A DNA stretch of 64,000 nt, from assembly GCF_001942305.1 (NCBI RefSeq), contig NZ_MKKE01000077.1:62001-126000 (forward strand), read 5' to 3'. The notes beneath the pieces were generated by a model. That model saw only the letters and a list, made by a program, of their open reading frames with translations. It was not told where the DNA came from and did no database searches. The position numbers and the translations under genes were made by a program. Shown here piece by piece: positions 17,784 to 26,817 of the stretch. The first letter of the stretch is position 1. The number at the start of each line of letters is the position of its first letter. This DNA comes from Saccharomonospora sp. CUA-673. GTDB lineage: Bacteria; Actinomycetota; Actinomycetes; Mycobacteriales; Pseudonocardiaceae.

Positions 17784-18397
17784 GGCTGTACCTGGTGCGG
17801 CATGCCCAGAGCGAGGCCAACGTCCACAAGATCCTCGACACCGCACTGCCCGGCCCGCCGTTGACCGAACTGGGCCGGAAACAGGCCGACGCGCTGATCG
17901 ACACGTTCGTCCCGCAGCAGGTCGCCGCCGTGTACGCCTCCCACGCGACGCGCGCGCAGCAGACCGCGGCGCCCCTGGCCGACGCACTGTCGCTGCCGGT
18001 GCGGGTGCTCGACGGGGTGCACGAGGTGTCGGTCGGCGACCTCGAGGGCCGCGGCGACCGGGAGGCCATCGAGGCCTACGGCACGGTCGTGCACCAGTGG
18101 GTGCAGGGCAACCTCGACGTGCCGCTGCCCGGCGGCGAGAGCGGCCGGCAGGTGCGGAGCCGCTACCTCGCCGCCGTCGACGCGATCCGCGAACGCCACC
18201 TCGGCACCGCCGACACGGTCGTGCTGGTCAGCCACGGCGGCGCGATCCGGCTCGCCGCCGAATGGCTCGCGCCCAACGTGACGCCCGAGATCACCGACAC
18301 CGGCCTGCTGCCCAACACCGCCCACGTCCGCCTCGACGCCGACCCCGACCACGTCTGGCGCTGCTCCGAATGGGCGGGAATTCCGGTGTCGAACTGA
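17780..18397 (+). CDS. Histidine phosphatase family protein (phosphoglycerate mutase-like)
   Basis: The 205-residue enzyme has the RHG-family signature LVRHAQSEAN with the catalytic His near residue 8, an Arg in THATRAQQTA-type context (SHATRAQQTA), and the second catalytic His in VSHGGAIRL. GTG 17780 overlaps the pheA stop and has AAGGGAGAG upstream. The family covers mutases and phosphatases; position next to pheA is conserved in mycobacteria, but the substrate is not defined by sequence. Confidence 0.88.
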   Translation: MRLYLVRHAQSEANVHKILDTALPGPPLTELGRKQADALIDTFVPQQVAAVYASHATRAQQTAAPLADALSLPVRVLDGVHEVSVGDLEGRGDREAIEAYGTVVHQWVQGNLDVPLPGGESGRQVRSRYLAAVDAIRERHLGTADTVVLVSHGGAIRLAAEWLAPNVTPEITDTGLLPNTAHVRLDADPDHVWRCSEWAGIPVSN

Positions 18398-18570
18398 CGC
18401 CTTCGGCCGGGCGGAATTCGCGTTCATCCAGGCTCTCGTTCCCGGCTCGGTTCGCCGGATAGGGGCACGTTCCGTCGCACCATCGGCGCATTGTGGAAAG
18501 AATCCACGCAACCGATCGCGTTTCCGTTACGTCCTCGGGGTAGCCGACACTCGGCACAGGGAGGCGCGTG

Positions 18571-19416
18571 ATGGACAAGATTGGTGAAACCGCCCCGACC
18601 ACATCGGCCCGGCGCACGCCGGCAACCGTCGCAGGCACCGCGGTCGCGGGGGCGCTGGCCCTCGTTCTCGCAGGTTGCGGCGGCGCCGGAGCCGACCCCG
18701 CGGCAGTACACGGCGGCCTCGACGTCGCCCCGCCCGCGATGCCGGGACAGCAGTCGACCGCGCAGGCGCCGGAAGAATCCCCCGCGACGCAGGGTCGCGA
18801 CAACAGCGGCGACGGAAACCGCAACCACATCGGCAACAGCAACAACAGCAACAACGACAACAATCGCCTCGAAAGCGACGGAAATGCCGCCGGAACGGTA
18901 GGGGATGCGCCGAAACAGGCGGTTCCGACAGTTCCCGGGGGTGCGAATACGGGTGAGAATCCGGCGGGCGAGTCCCGGGAGGGTGCCGGCGCGGAGTTGT
19001 GCCGGGCGGGCGATCTCGAGCTGTCCCTCGGCCGCGGCGAGGGTGCCACCGGCACGCACTACCGGCCGCTGCGGTTCACCAACACCGGCGACGCGCCGTG
19101 CGCGCTGCACGGATTCCCCGGCGTCTCCTACGTCGCGGGCGACGACGGGCACCAGGTCGGCCCGGCCGCCTACCGCGCGGGAACCAAGGGCGATCCGGTG
19201 ACGCTGCAGCCGGGGCAGGTCGCGCACGCACCCGTCGGGTTCGTGCAGGTGCACAACTACGCGCCGGCCGACTGCCACCCCACGCCCGTGCGCGGGCTGC
19301 GCGTGTACGCGCCGCAGGAGACCGACGCGATGTACCTGCCCGCCCCGGGCACCGGCTGCGCGACCACGCCGCAAGGACACCAGTTGACCGTCAAGACCAT
19401 CGAGCCGGGAGGCTGA
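18571..19416 (+). CDS. DUF4232 lipoprotein with Asn-rich linker
   Basis: A 281-residue exported protein. The N-terminal signal ends in LVLAGCGGA, a lipobox. Residues about 70-110 form a low-complexity linker rich in Asn and Ser. The C-terminal ~140 residues are a DUF4232 beta-domain (LRFTNTGDAPCALHGFPGVS...GCATTPQG) with paired cysteines. Function of DUF4232 is unknown; it is common in secreted actinobacterial proteins. ATG 18571 lies 4-5 nt after GGGAGG; the adjacent GTG 18568 is also possible. Confidence 0.85.
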   Translation: MDKIGETAPTTSARRTPATVAGTAVAGALALVLAGCGGAGADPAAVHGGLDVAPPAMPGQQSTAQAPEESPATQGRDNSGDGNRNHIGNSNNSNNDNNRLESDGNAAGTVGDAPKQAVPTVPGGANTGENPAGESREGAGAELCRAGDLELSLGRGEGATGTHYRPLRFTNTGDAPCALHGFPGVSYVAGDDGHQVGPAAYRAGTKGDPVTLQPGQVAHAPVGFVQVHNYAPADCHPTPVRGLRVYAPQETDAMYLPAPGTGCATTPQGHQLTVKTIEPGG

Positions 19417-19433
19417 CGACCCCGGACGCGGTG

Positions 19434-20753
19434 TCAGTCCCGCGTGGTCCCGTCCTGCGTCGGGCCGTGCTCGGAGTCGGCGGAATCCGTCGGCTCCGCG
19501 GCCCGGGCCCGGGCCTTGCTACGGGTCAGGTGGGTCGCGGCGATGAGCGTGACGACGGCGAGGGCCACCTGGCAGGCGCCGGAGAACGCGAACGTCGCGC
19601 TCGTGGTGCCCAGCACGGTGGTCAGCAGGCCGCCGAGCAGGGCGCCGACGGGCAGCATGCCCCACACCACCGTCCGCCACACGCCGAGGACCCGGCCGAG
19701 CAGTTCCTCGGGCACGAGGCGGTAGCGGACGGTGGCGAGCAGGACGTTGGCCACGACCATCGCGGCCGCGAACAGTCCGAACAGGACCGCGCCCAGCACG
19801 GGGTTGTCGGTGAGGCCCATGGCGATGAACCCCAGCCCGCTCGTGGCCATGCCGCCCGCGAGCACGTAGCGGGCGCGGAACCGTTCGACCAGGCGGGACG
19901 CGACGGCCGCGCCCGCCAGTCCGCCGACCCCGCCCGCGAGGCCGAACACGCCGAACGCCGCCTCGGTCAGCGACAGGTCCTCCAGCGCGTACAGCACGAG
20001 CTGGGCCTGGGCGAGCTCCGAGGTCAACGCGAGGCCGCCCGCGGCGATGACGAGCCGCCACATGGTCGGTTCCCTGGTGAGCCACCGCATGCCGTCGCCG
20101 AGGTCGCGGCGTAACGCGGCCGCGGGGCGTTCGTCGGCCGGTGGTCGTTCGGGGCGGAAACTGCCGGCCAGGGCGATCATCAACGCGGCGGCGATCGTGA
20201 ACGAGGCCGACGTCAGCAGGAACGGGAACGCCGCGAACACGGCGAACGTGAGACTGCCGAGCGGTCCGCCCGCGAACGTCTGCCCGATGATCTCGGTGGC
20301 CTGCAGTTTGCTGCTGGCCCCCGACAGGCCGCTCTTGTCGACCACCGAGGGCACGAGGACGTTGGCCGCGCTGTCGGCGACCACCTCGGCGACGCCGACG
20401 ACCACGGCGCCGACGTAGACCATCCAGATCGACGCCTCACCCAGCGCGACGAGCACGGCCATGCCGCCGATCGCCGCGGCCCGGGCCGCGTTGGCGACGA
20501 CGATCGCCTTGCGTCGGTCGATCCGGTCGAGCATCGCGCCCGCCAGGACCGCCAGCAGCAGCCAGGGCAGGAACTGGGCGGCCGACAGGCCCGCGATCAG
20601 CACCGGGTCGCGCGTCACCGTCGCGGCCAGCAGGGGGAACGCGACCTTCGCGATGCCGTCACCCAGATTCGCGGCCGCGTTCGCGCCCAACAGCAGGGGT
20701 AGTCCTCGCCGGCTGCGCGGGGGAGCGCCGGCGCTCGGGGCATCGCTGGGCAT
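19434..20753 (-). CDS. MFS transporter, 12 helices, EntS-like
   Basis: A 439-residue permease with about twelve membrane helices. The loop between helices 2 and 3 carries AGAMLDRIDRRKAIV, the A-like motif of the major facilitator superfamily. The arrangement is that of the MFS_3/EntS family of exporters for siderophores and drugs. Substrate cannot be read from sequence. It is convergent with the DUF4232 gene, 17 nt between stops. No regulator or biosynthetic gene lies next to it. Confidence 0.85.
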   Translation of the reverse strand: MPSDAPSAGAPPRSRRGLPLLLGANAAANLGDGIAKVAFPLLAATVTRDPVLIAGLSAAQFLPWLLLAVLAGAMLDRIDRRKAIVVANAARAAAIGGMAVLVALGEASIWMVYVGAVVVGVAEVVADSAANVLVPSVVDKSGLSGASSKLQATEIIGQTFAGGPLGSLTFAVFAAFPFLLTSASFTIAAALMIALAGSFRPERPPADERPAAALRRDLGDGMRWLTREPTMWRLVIAAGGLALTSELAQAQLVLYALEDLSLTEAAFGVFGLAGGVGGLAGAAVASRLVERFRARYVLAGGMATSGLGFIAMGLTDNPVLGAVLFGLFAAAMVVANVLLATVRYRLVPEELLGRVLGVWRTVVWGMLPVGALLGGLLTTVLGTTSATFAFSGACQVALAVVTLIAATHLTRSKARARAAEPTDSADSEHGPTQDGTTRD

Positions 20754-21382
20754 CGATGTAGAGCAGAGCGTGTCGGCGTGTTCGCCGCCAGTGATTCAAC
20801 CCGAATGGGCGAGTGGTTTGTCCGAAGATGCAACTTTCGCAGGGGAGAGATCACCCTGTTGGCCCTGGAAAGTCGACAAGTTGATCTCTACCGCGGCCCG
20901 CTGAGCGCCGGTGTGTGGATGCCGTGCGGCGGTTCGGAGAGGAGGTGCCCGGCGGCCGAAACCGGCCGCCGGGCACCTCTTACCCCCAGTGGTCGCGGAC
21001 CTGTGCCCGGCCCGTGCTGGGCCCGGCGGCGGTCCGGTCGTGTTCGTTCACCGCCCTTCCCCGTGCGGTGAACGGGACTGGAGTGACCCGGGTCGATCGC
21101 CCCTCGTGCGCTTCCCCCAGCGGTTCCCTGCGAAAGACCCGGGTCGGCCGCAGGCATGCGGTACCTGCGTGCTTCCAGCGTGCGGGTCGCGGTGGGGCCG
21201 GGGCCAGACGTCACGGCGAAGTGGGGTGTCCCCGGGACGAATGCGCCGGCGACCTGCGGTTGGGCCGCGGGCTGTGATGTCCCGCCGGGACGCCGGGGAG
21301 CCCTTCCGGTGGCGGGACTCGACCGGGCAAGATGCAGACGTTTGCACCTTGTGCCCGGTTCGACGTACCCGAAGGGGGTCAT
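20754..21382. other. 630-bp divergent region with a long hairpin and no credible gene
   Basis: This lies between the MFS exporter and the HTH/peptidoglycan-binding gene. Frames here are short or have no codon pattern. It contains one perfect 17-bp hairpin (20942-20979) and two copies of GACCCGGGTCG near 21088 and 21138. The ribosome binding site GAAGGGGGTC at 21371 belongs to the next gene. Confidence 0.5.
20942..20979. terminator. Perfect 17-bp hairpin, orphan terminator or sRNA end
   Basis: GAGGTGCCCGGCGGCCG and its exact reverse complement are separated by AAAC. No U-run follows (TTACCCCC), so it would be an intrinsic terminator of the GC-rich actinobacterial type or a stable RNA element. 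No gene ends here on either strand. Confidence 0.6.
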
Positions 21383-22242
21383 GTGGCTCGGTGGAGAGAG
21401 CTGCCGGAATCGCTGGAGCCGCATGCGCGCGCTCTCGCCGAGGCGTTGCGCGAGCACAAGGACCGCACCGAGCTGAGTATCGCGTCGATCGCGGCGCGGA
21501 CCGAGGTCAGCACATCGTCCTGGGATCGCTACCTCAACGGAAGGGCCCTGCCCTCGCAGCACGCGATCGAGGGAATCGCCCGCCTCGCCGGCGCCGCGCC
21601 CGCACCGCTGCTGGCTCTGCGTGAGCTCGCCGCCGAACCACCCGCCGACCAGGCCGACCCCGAACCCGGGCCGGATCCCGGACCCCGGTCCGAACCCGCC
21701 CCGCGCCGGTCCCCGCTCCGGCTCCCAGCCCGGCCGTGCAGTTCCGGCCGGTGCCGTGGATCCCGATGCTGCTCACGAGCGTCACGACGGCACTCGTCAT
21801 GCTCGCCGGCCTGCTGGTGCTCGCCCCCTGGGAGAACACGGAAGGCGGGGGTGCGGCCCAGGACGGTGCCGCCCAGGGAGGTGCCGCCGAGGACGACGGG
21901 ACGCTGGACGAGCCGCCGCATCCGCAGTTCGGCGAGTACACCTTCGAACCCGGCGCCCGCCACGAGTGCGACGTCGACCGCGATGCCGACGACGACCTCC
22001 TCTACGCCGGCTACAGCCGCAGCCGCACCGACCTCGTGCTGCCGGACACGCAGGGCTGGACGGTCGTGGAGATCCAGTGCCTGCTCGAGCACCACGACAT
22101 CGCGCCCGGCGCCGTCGACGGGCAGTACAGCTGGGCCACGGACCGTTCCGTCCGGCGCCTGCAGGACCAGGCGCACATCGCCGTCGACGGCATCGTCGGC
22201 CCCGACACGTGGCGTGTGCTGCGCGGACAGGAGGAGCCGTGA
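21383..22242 (+). CDS. Membrane-anchored HTH protein with peptidoglycan-binding domain (frame broken near 21720)
   Basis: About 286 residues after repair. An N-terminal XRE-type helix-turn-helix (LSIASIAARTEVSTSSWDRY) is followed by a Pro/Glu-rich linker. One membrane helix (MLLTSVTTALVMLAGLLVLAP) comes next, then an outer PG_binding_1-like domain (VVEIQCLLEHHDIAPG...DGIVGPDTWRVL). The plan suggests a sensor that touches the wall outside and DNA or another protein inside. GTG 21383 is preceded by GAAGGGGGTC. The frame shifts back by one base near 21720, in a Pro/Arg codon run, and both sides belong to the same protein. Confidence 0.75.
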
Positions 22243-23243
22243 CCCGGCCCGACCCCGAGTCCCAGTCGCAGGGCCGGTCCCAGCAGCGGTCGCGTGCCCG
22301 GCGGACGGCGCAGCCTGCCGTCCCGCCGGAGAGTGCCCGGCTCGCCGAGACGCTGGGCGAGATCCGCTCCGCGACGCGGCTGAGCCTGGCCGCGCTGGCC
22401 GCGAAGACGCCGTACAGCAAGTCGTCGTGGGGCCGGTATCTGAGCGGTGAGGCCGTGCCGCCGCGCGACGCCGTGACCCGGCTGTGCGCGCTCGCCGGCG
22501 TCGAGGCCGACCGTGTCGAACGGGTCGTGATGCTGCGCGACATCGCCGACGAGGCACGGAAACGACGCGCTGCGGCGGAGGCCGGCACCGGGGCCACACC
22601 GCCCGACCCACGGCCCGAAACGGAGTCCGGCGGGGACCACGGGGCCGATGCCGCGCCGGCGTCCCGCGGGGAGGCGCGCAGGTCGGGCTACCCCACGATG
22701 GTCGGCGTGGCGGTGGTGTCGGTGGTCGCGTTGGTGGGCGTGCTCGCCTGGGGCCTCCTGCCGGGCGGCGACTCCGGCGGCGAGTCCGGCGAGCCCGGCG
22801 GCGGGGGACAGGTCGCCGCCGGCGGCGATGTCGAACACGCCCCCTCCGGTGCCCGGCCCGGCACCGAGGAGGGCGGCCCGCTGTGCCGGGGTGAGGAGTG
22901 CGCCGGTGAGGACGCGGAGACGCTCGCGTGCGCGACGGTCGACTCCCCGCCCGTCCCGGTCGACGAGAGGCGGTTCGCCGAGGGGACCGTCGTGAAGATC
23001 AACAGTTCGCCCGGGTGCGAGACGGTGTGGGCGCGCATCGACCGCGGCGTGATCGGCGACGTCGTCGAGGTCGCCGGGCCGGACGGCGAGGCCGGGGAGA
23101 CCCAGCAGGCGCTGGTGCGCGACGAGTTCGACGCCCGCGGCGCACTGGCCACGCCGATGCTCGCGGTGCCGGCAGAACGGCTCGACCGGGTGCGGGCCTG
23201 CCTGGTCCGCGACGGCGAGCGGACCTGCTTCACCGGCGGCTGA
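22239..23243 (+). CDS. Membrane-anchored HTH protein with DUF2690-like outer domain
   Basis: A 334-residue protein with an N-terminal XRE-type helix-turn-helix (LSLAALAAKTPYSKSSWGRY), a linker and one membrane helix (VGVAVVSVVALVGVLAWGLL). A Gly-rich stretch leads to a secreted domain with cysteines and SPGCETVWARI, as in DUF2690 proteins. GTG 22239 overlaps the upstream stop (GTGA). The two genes share the HTH-TM plan but have different outer domains, so they may form a pair. DNA binding is not proven; in such proteins the HTH may serve protein contacts. Confidence 0.78.
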   Translation: MTRPDPESQSQGRSQQRSRARRTAQPAVPPESARLAETLGEIRSATRLSLAALAAKTPYSKSSWGRYLSGEAVPPRDAVTRLCALAGVEADRVERVVMLRDIADEARKRRAAAEAGTGATPPDPRPETESGGDHGADAAPASRGEARRSGYPTMVGVAVVSVVALVGVLAWGLLPGGDSGGESGEPGGGGQVAAGGDVEHAPSGARPGTEEGGPLCRGEECAGEDAETLACATVDSPPVPVDERRFAEGTVVKINSSPGCETVWARIDRGVIGDVVEVAGPDGEAGETQQALVRDEFDARGALATPMLAVPAERLDRVRACLVRDGERTCFTGG

Positions 23244-23262
23244 GCAGGCCGGTGAGGGGGCC

Positions 23263-23613
23263 TCAGCCCCAGCCGAGCTCGTGCAGGCGCCGGTCGTCGA
23301 TGCCGAAGTGGTGGGCGACCTCGTGCACGACGGTGATCTTCACTTCCTCGACGACGTCCTGCTCGCTGTGGCATATCGCGAGGATCGGCTGCCGGTAGAT
23401 CGAGATGCGGTCGGGCAGCACGCCGCCGTAGTCGTGGCCACGGTCGGTCAGGGCCACGCCGTGGTAGAGGCCGAGGATGTCGGGCTCGTGCTCGTCGTGC
23501 TCCTCGACCAGCACGACCACGTTGTCCATCGCGGCGGCGAACTCGGGTGGTAGTTGGTCGAGCGCCTCGGAGACGAGCTCCTCGAATCGGGTCAGTGGCA
23601 TGTCGACCGCCAC
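23263..23613 (-). CDS. Minimal zinc metallopeptidase (MMP/DUF1025-like)
   Basis: The 116-residue protein carries VVHEVAHHFGIDDRRLHELG, an HExxH zinc site with a downstream third ligand candidate. The N-terminal helix (FEELVSEALDQLPPEFAAAM) and IYRQPIL are typical of the minimal metalloprotease family. The substrate is unknown. GTG 23613 lies 4 nt after the stop of the septum-formation gene, so the two are one operon, as for Rv3836 and Rv3835 next to serS in mycobacteria. Confidence 0.85.
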   Translation of the reverse strand: MAVDMPLTRFEELVSEALDQLPPEFAAAMDNVVVLVEEHDEHEPDILGLYHGVALTDRGHDYGGVLPDRISIYRQPILAICHSEQDVVEEVKITVVHEVAHHFGIDDRRLHELGWG

Positions 23614-23616
23614 GCG

Positions 23617-24816
23617 TCAGCCTCCGTTCCCCGGGATCAGATCGGTCAGGTCGCCCGACTCCTCGGAGTCGGGCACGGGGGACTGCGACGCGCCGTGGTC
23701 CTGGCCACCGCCGTTCTCGCCGTCGTTGCCGCCCCCGTTGTTTCCGCCCTCGTTGCCACCGCCGTTGTTGCCCTGGCCGCCGTCGTTGCCACCGCCGTTG
23801 TTGCCGTCGCCGCCGTTCTCACCGCGGCCGTCGGTGCCGTCCTGCGAGCCGCCGCCCTCGTCGGTCTGCGCCTGGCCCTCGGCGTCCTTGGAGACGCTGC
23901 CGCGCACGGGCGCGAGGCCGCTGTTGTCCTCGAGCAGGGCGGCGACCTTGCAGTTGACGAGCGTGGAGCCGGCGTCCCAGCTCTCCTGGGTGCGGGTGTC
24001 CCACGTGACGATCAGGCCCTGTTCCCGCAGGTCCTGATCGCCGGAGTACTCGTTCGCGAGCCGGTTGCAGCGCCGGTCGAGGAACTCGTCCTGGTCCTCG
24101 GGCTCGGGGAAGGAGTCGAACTCGTTGGCCAGGTTGACCACGGCGACCATCTCGTAGGCGTGCTCCTCGGCGCAGTCGATGGGCGCGGTGGGCGAGCCGT
24201 CCTCGATGCCGAGGCACGTGCCCTCCTCCCAGACGTCCGACTGGTTGAGTTCCGACACGGGCGCCTCGAGCGGCTGCAACGACCCGTCGGGGGCGGTGCG
24301 CTGCAGACCGCAGTGCAGTTTCCGCTCGCCCTGCGACCACTGGTGCTCGTCGGGCTGCAGCACGCCGATGCTGAGCTTGCCCTCCGGGTCCAGCGGCCCG
24401 CCGAGGTACTCGCCGGCCGACTCGCCGCAGCGCTGCATCGTCAACGTGCGCCAGGCGTCGTCGTTGGGCTTGGCCGCGTTCGGCGGGTACTGCGCGGAGA
24501 TGTCGACGGCGTCGATCACCTCGAACAGATGCGGCTCGGTGCAGCTGACGGTGCGGATGTCGGCCGCGTCGGGGGCCTGCCAGGTCAGACACGTGCCGGG
24601 CGGGGAGCTGAACGCCTCGTACCGGGCGACGGCCGCGGCCTCCTCCCGGGCCTGGTGGCGCTCCTCCTCGGTCTCGAAACCCCAGCCGAGCACCCAGGAC
24701 AACGACATGGCCGCGATGGCGCCGACGAAGACACCCGCGACGAGCACGCGGGTACGACGTGCCGACTTGCTTCGGGTTCGGTTCTCCGACGGGAACCGGC
24801 GACGGTCGTTGGACAT
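23617..24816 (-). CDS. Septum-formation family membrane protein with Gly/Asn-rich tail
   Basis: A 399-residue protein starts with a basic cytoplasmic segment and one membrane helix (VAGVFVGAIAAMSLSWVL). Two repeated outer domains follow, each with conserved cysteines, PxGTCL and EPHLFE/EEHAYE signatures (GTCLTWQ...CTEPHLFEV and GTCLGIE...CAEEHAYEM), as in the Septum_form family. A ~60-residue Gly/Asn/Asp-rich tail ends the protein. ATG 24816 is chosen over TTG 24819. A role in division or wall remodelling is inferred only from the family name. Confidence 0.8.
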   Translation of the reverse strand: MSNDRRRFPSENRTRSKSARRTRVLVAGVFVGAIAAMSLSWVLGWGFETEEERHQAREEAAAVARYEAFSSPPGTCLTWQAPDAADIRTVSCTEPHLFEVIDAVDISAQYPPNAAKPNDDAWRTLTMQRCGESAGEYLGGPLDPEGKLSIGVLQPDEHQWSQGERKLHCGLQRTAPDGSLQPLEAPVSELNQSDVWEEGTCLGIEDGSPTAPIDCAEEHAYEMVAVVNLANEFDSFPEPEDQDEFLDRRCNRLANEYSGDQDLREQGLIVTWDTRTQESWDAGSTLVNCKVAALLEDNSGLAPVRGSVSKDAEGQAQTDEGGGSQDGTDGRGENGGDGNNGGGNDGGQGNNGGGNEGGNNGGGNDGENGGGQDHGASQSPVPDSEESGDLTDLIPGNGG

Positions 24817-24870
24817 CAACTCTCATGATGCCTGATGCCCGCTCGTGACGACGTCGCAAGAGTGGGTCGC

Positions 24871-24876
24871 TAGGCT
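24871..24876 (+). promoter_or_regulatory. Probable -10 element of the YjfM/YjfC/YjfL-like operon
   Basis: TAGGCT lies 52 nt before ATG 24928. GTG codons at 24892 and 24904 are also in frame. The purine run GGTGGAG before ATG 24928 decides for the later start. Confidence 0.4.
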
Positions 24877-24927
24877 GGGGATCAGCCCCGAGTGGGTGAG
24901 TGCGTGCGACAGGTGGAGCCTTCGAAC

Positions 24928-25554
24928 ATGAGCGACGAGAACAACCCGACCGGCGGTTCGCCCGGTTCCGGCCCGGGCTCCGGAGGTCGGGGCGAGCCGC
25001 CCGACCGCGGAGGCATGCGGTTCCAGGATCCGTCGTCGACGACCCGCCGCGAGCCGACGCTCGCCGAACAGCGCGCCCGGCGGCAGGCCGTGCTCGAGGA
25101 GCGGGAACGCGCCGAACAGGCCGAACGGGCGCAGCTCGCGGCCGACGAGCGCTCCGAGACGCGGCGCAAGCTGTTCATCGGCGCCGGTGTCGGCGTCGGC
25201 CTGGTGGGGCTCGTCGCCGGCTGGTATCTCGTGGCCCAGCCCGACGAGGTGACGGCCACCTGCACGACCGCCGACGGCACGGTCGTCGAGGACGACCGGC
25301 TGTGTGACGAGGACTACGCCCAGCAGCAGGGCGGCTACGTCGGCGCGGGCGGGTTCATGTTCATCCCGTTGCCCGGCGGCGGGATGCAGCAGTACCGCTA
25401 CAACTACGGCGGCACCGGCCAGCCCGGCCAGCAGGTGCAGGGCGGCACGTTCAACCGGCCCGACAACGCCAACATCACCAGCAGGTCCGGCACCACCGTG
25501 CAGCGCGGCGGGTTCGGCGTCAGCGGCGGCAGCTTCGGTTCGGGCGGGGCCTGA
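24928..25554 (+). CDS. YgiB/YjfM-like (DUF1190-type) membrane protein with Gly-rich C-terminus
   Basis: The 208-residue protein has a charged, helical cytoplasmic N-terminus and one membrane helix (FIGAGVGVGLVGLVAGWYLV). A short outer domain has two cysteines (TCTTADG and RLCDEDY), and a repetitive, aromatic/Gly tail ends RGGFGVSGGSFGSGGA. YgiB/YjfM proteins of enterobacteria have the same tail type and sit next to a glutathionylspermidine-synthase-like gene. Here the ATP-grasp gene starts 5 nt downstream. The tail could be the peptide substrate of that enzyme; that is inference. Confidence 0.65.
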   Translation: MSDENNPTGGSPGSGPGSGGRGEPPDRGGMRFQDPSSTTRREPTLAEQRARRQAVLEERERAEQAERAQLAADERSETRRKLFIGAGVGVGLVGLVAGWYLVAQPDEVTATCTTADGTVVEDDRLCDEDYAQQQGGYVGAGGFMFIPLPGGGMQQYRYNYGGTGQPGQQVQGGTFNRPDNANITSRSGTTVQRGGFGVSGGSFGSGGA

Positions 25555-25559
25555 CGCGC

Positions 25560-26723
25560 ATGCATCGATCGACCGCCGCGCCGCGGCGCGACTGGCAGCG
25601 CACCGTCGAGGAACAGGGCCTGGTCTTCGGCACGCCCGCCCGGTACGGCGACGGCAAGGCGCGCCCCTACTGGGACGAGTCCGTGCACTACGTGCTGCCC
25701 ATGGACGAGGTGCTCGCCCTCGAGGCCGACGTCGAACTGCTGCACTCGATGTGCCTCGAGGCCGTCGACCACGTGATCACCGCCGAGCGGTACGCCGAGT
25801 TCGGCCTGCCCGAGTGGTCGTGGTCCTACATCGCCGAGTCGTGGAAGCGCCGCGATCCGCACCTGTACGGCCGGTTCGACCTGCGCTACGACGGCCGCGG
25901 CCCTGGCAAGCTGCTCGAGTACAACGCCGACACCCCGAGCTCGCTGCTCGAGGCCGCGGTGCTGCAGTGGCACTGGAAGACCGAGGTCTTCCCCGACGAC
26001 GACCAGTGGAACTCGATCCACGAACAGCTCGTCGAACGCTGGCAGCACATCGCGGGGTTGCTGCCGTCCAACGAGGTGCACTTCACGTGGTCGAGCGCCG
26101 ACACCAGCGGCGAGGACCACATCACCACCACGTACCTGCAGGAGACCGCCGCCGAGGCCGGACTCGACACCGTCGCGCTCGTCATCGAGGAGATCGGCTG
26201 GGACCCGCTGCTCAAGCGGTTCGTCGACCTCGAGGAGGCGCCGATGTCCACGGTGCTCAAGAACTACCCGTGGGAATGGGTCGTCGAGGAGGAGTTCGGC
26301 AGGCACGCGGCCGAATCCGCGCCGCAGACCCTGTGGATCGAACCGCAGTGGAAGATGCTGCTGTCCAACAAGGCGCTGCTCGGCATCCTCTGGGAGAACT
26401 ACCCCGGACATCCCAACCTGCTGCCCGCGTTCAACGACCAACCCGGACTGCTCACCGAGTACGTGCGCAAACCGAAACTCGGCCGCGAGGGCGCCAACGT
26501 GCAGATCGTCGCGCCCGGCTACGAAACCGAGACCGGCGGCGTCTACGGCTCGGAGGGCTACACCTATCAGGCGTTCGACCCCCTGCCCGAGTTCGACGGT
26601 TTCCGCCCCGCACTGGGCGCGTGGATCGTCGGCGACAACGCCGCGGGCCTGGGCATCCGCGAGACGGCGGGTCTCGTCACCGACGACGGAGCCGCCTTCG
26701 TCCCGCACCGGATCCCGGAGTAG
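25560..26723 (+). CDS. Glutathionylspermidine synthase-like ATP-grasp ligase (YgiC/YjfC family)
   Basis: A 387-residue cytosolic enzyme of the stand-alone GSP_synth family. It shows the ordered family blocks WDESVHYVLP, the Asp/Asn substrate loop LLEYNADTPSSLLE, WIEPQWKMLLSNKAL (ATP-grasp Lys region), REGANVQI (Gly-rich loop) and GAWIVGDNAAGLGIRE at the end. Family members form peptide-like amide bonds at the cost of ATP. Actinomycetes of this type do not make glutathionylspermidine, so another substrate is likely. The neighbours are YgiB-like and DUF350-like membrane proteins, as in the E. coli yjfLMC group. Confidence 0.85.
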   Translation: MHRSTAAPRRDWQRTVEEQGLVFGTPARYGDGKARPYWDESVHYVLPMDEVLALEADVELLHSMCLEAVDHVITAERYAEFGLPEWSWSYIAESWKRRDPHLYGRFDLRYDGRGPGKLLEYNADTPSSLLEAAVLQWHWKTEVFPDDDQWNSIHEQLVERWQHIAGLLPSNEVHFTWSSADTSGEDHITTTYLQETAAEAGLDTVALVIEEIGWDPLLKRFVDLEEAPMSTVLKNYPWEWVVEEEFGRHAAESAPQTLWIEPQWKMLLSNKALLGILWENYPGHPNLLPAFNDQPGLLTEYVRKPKLGREGANVQIVAPGYETETGGVYGSEGYTYQAFDPLPEFDGFRPALGAWIVGDNAAGLGIRETAGLVTDDGAAFVPHRIPE

Positions 26724-26773
26724 TCCGCGCCCGCGGCCCTGGTCCGACTCCGGTGCGACACACCCCGTGAGCT

Positions 26774-26795
26774 TTCGGCGGCAGCTGTCGCCGAA
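26774..26795. promoter_or_regulatory. Inverted repeat before the DUF350 gene
   Basis: TTCGGCG-gcagctgt-CGCCGAA, a perfect 7-bp stem, ends 8 nt before the AAGGAG ribosome binding site of 26818. It could be a small attenuator or stabilising stem in the operon mRNA. Confidence 0.4.
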
Positions 26796-26817
26796 CCGAC
26801 GTTAAGGAGACACCGAC

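Noticed and set aside
18790..18880. AAC-rich stretch as a microsatellite or insertion
   Set aside because: It keeps the frame of the DUF4232 lipoprotein and encodes an Asn/Ser linker, common in secreted proteins.
20980..21370. Gene or riboswitch in the long gap after the hairpin
   Set aside because: No frame has codon bias or a family match, and no known riboswitch core could be recognised by eye.
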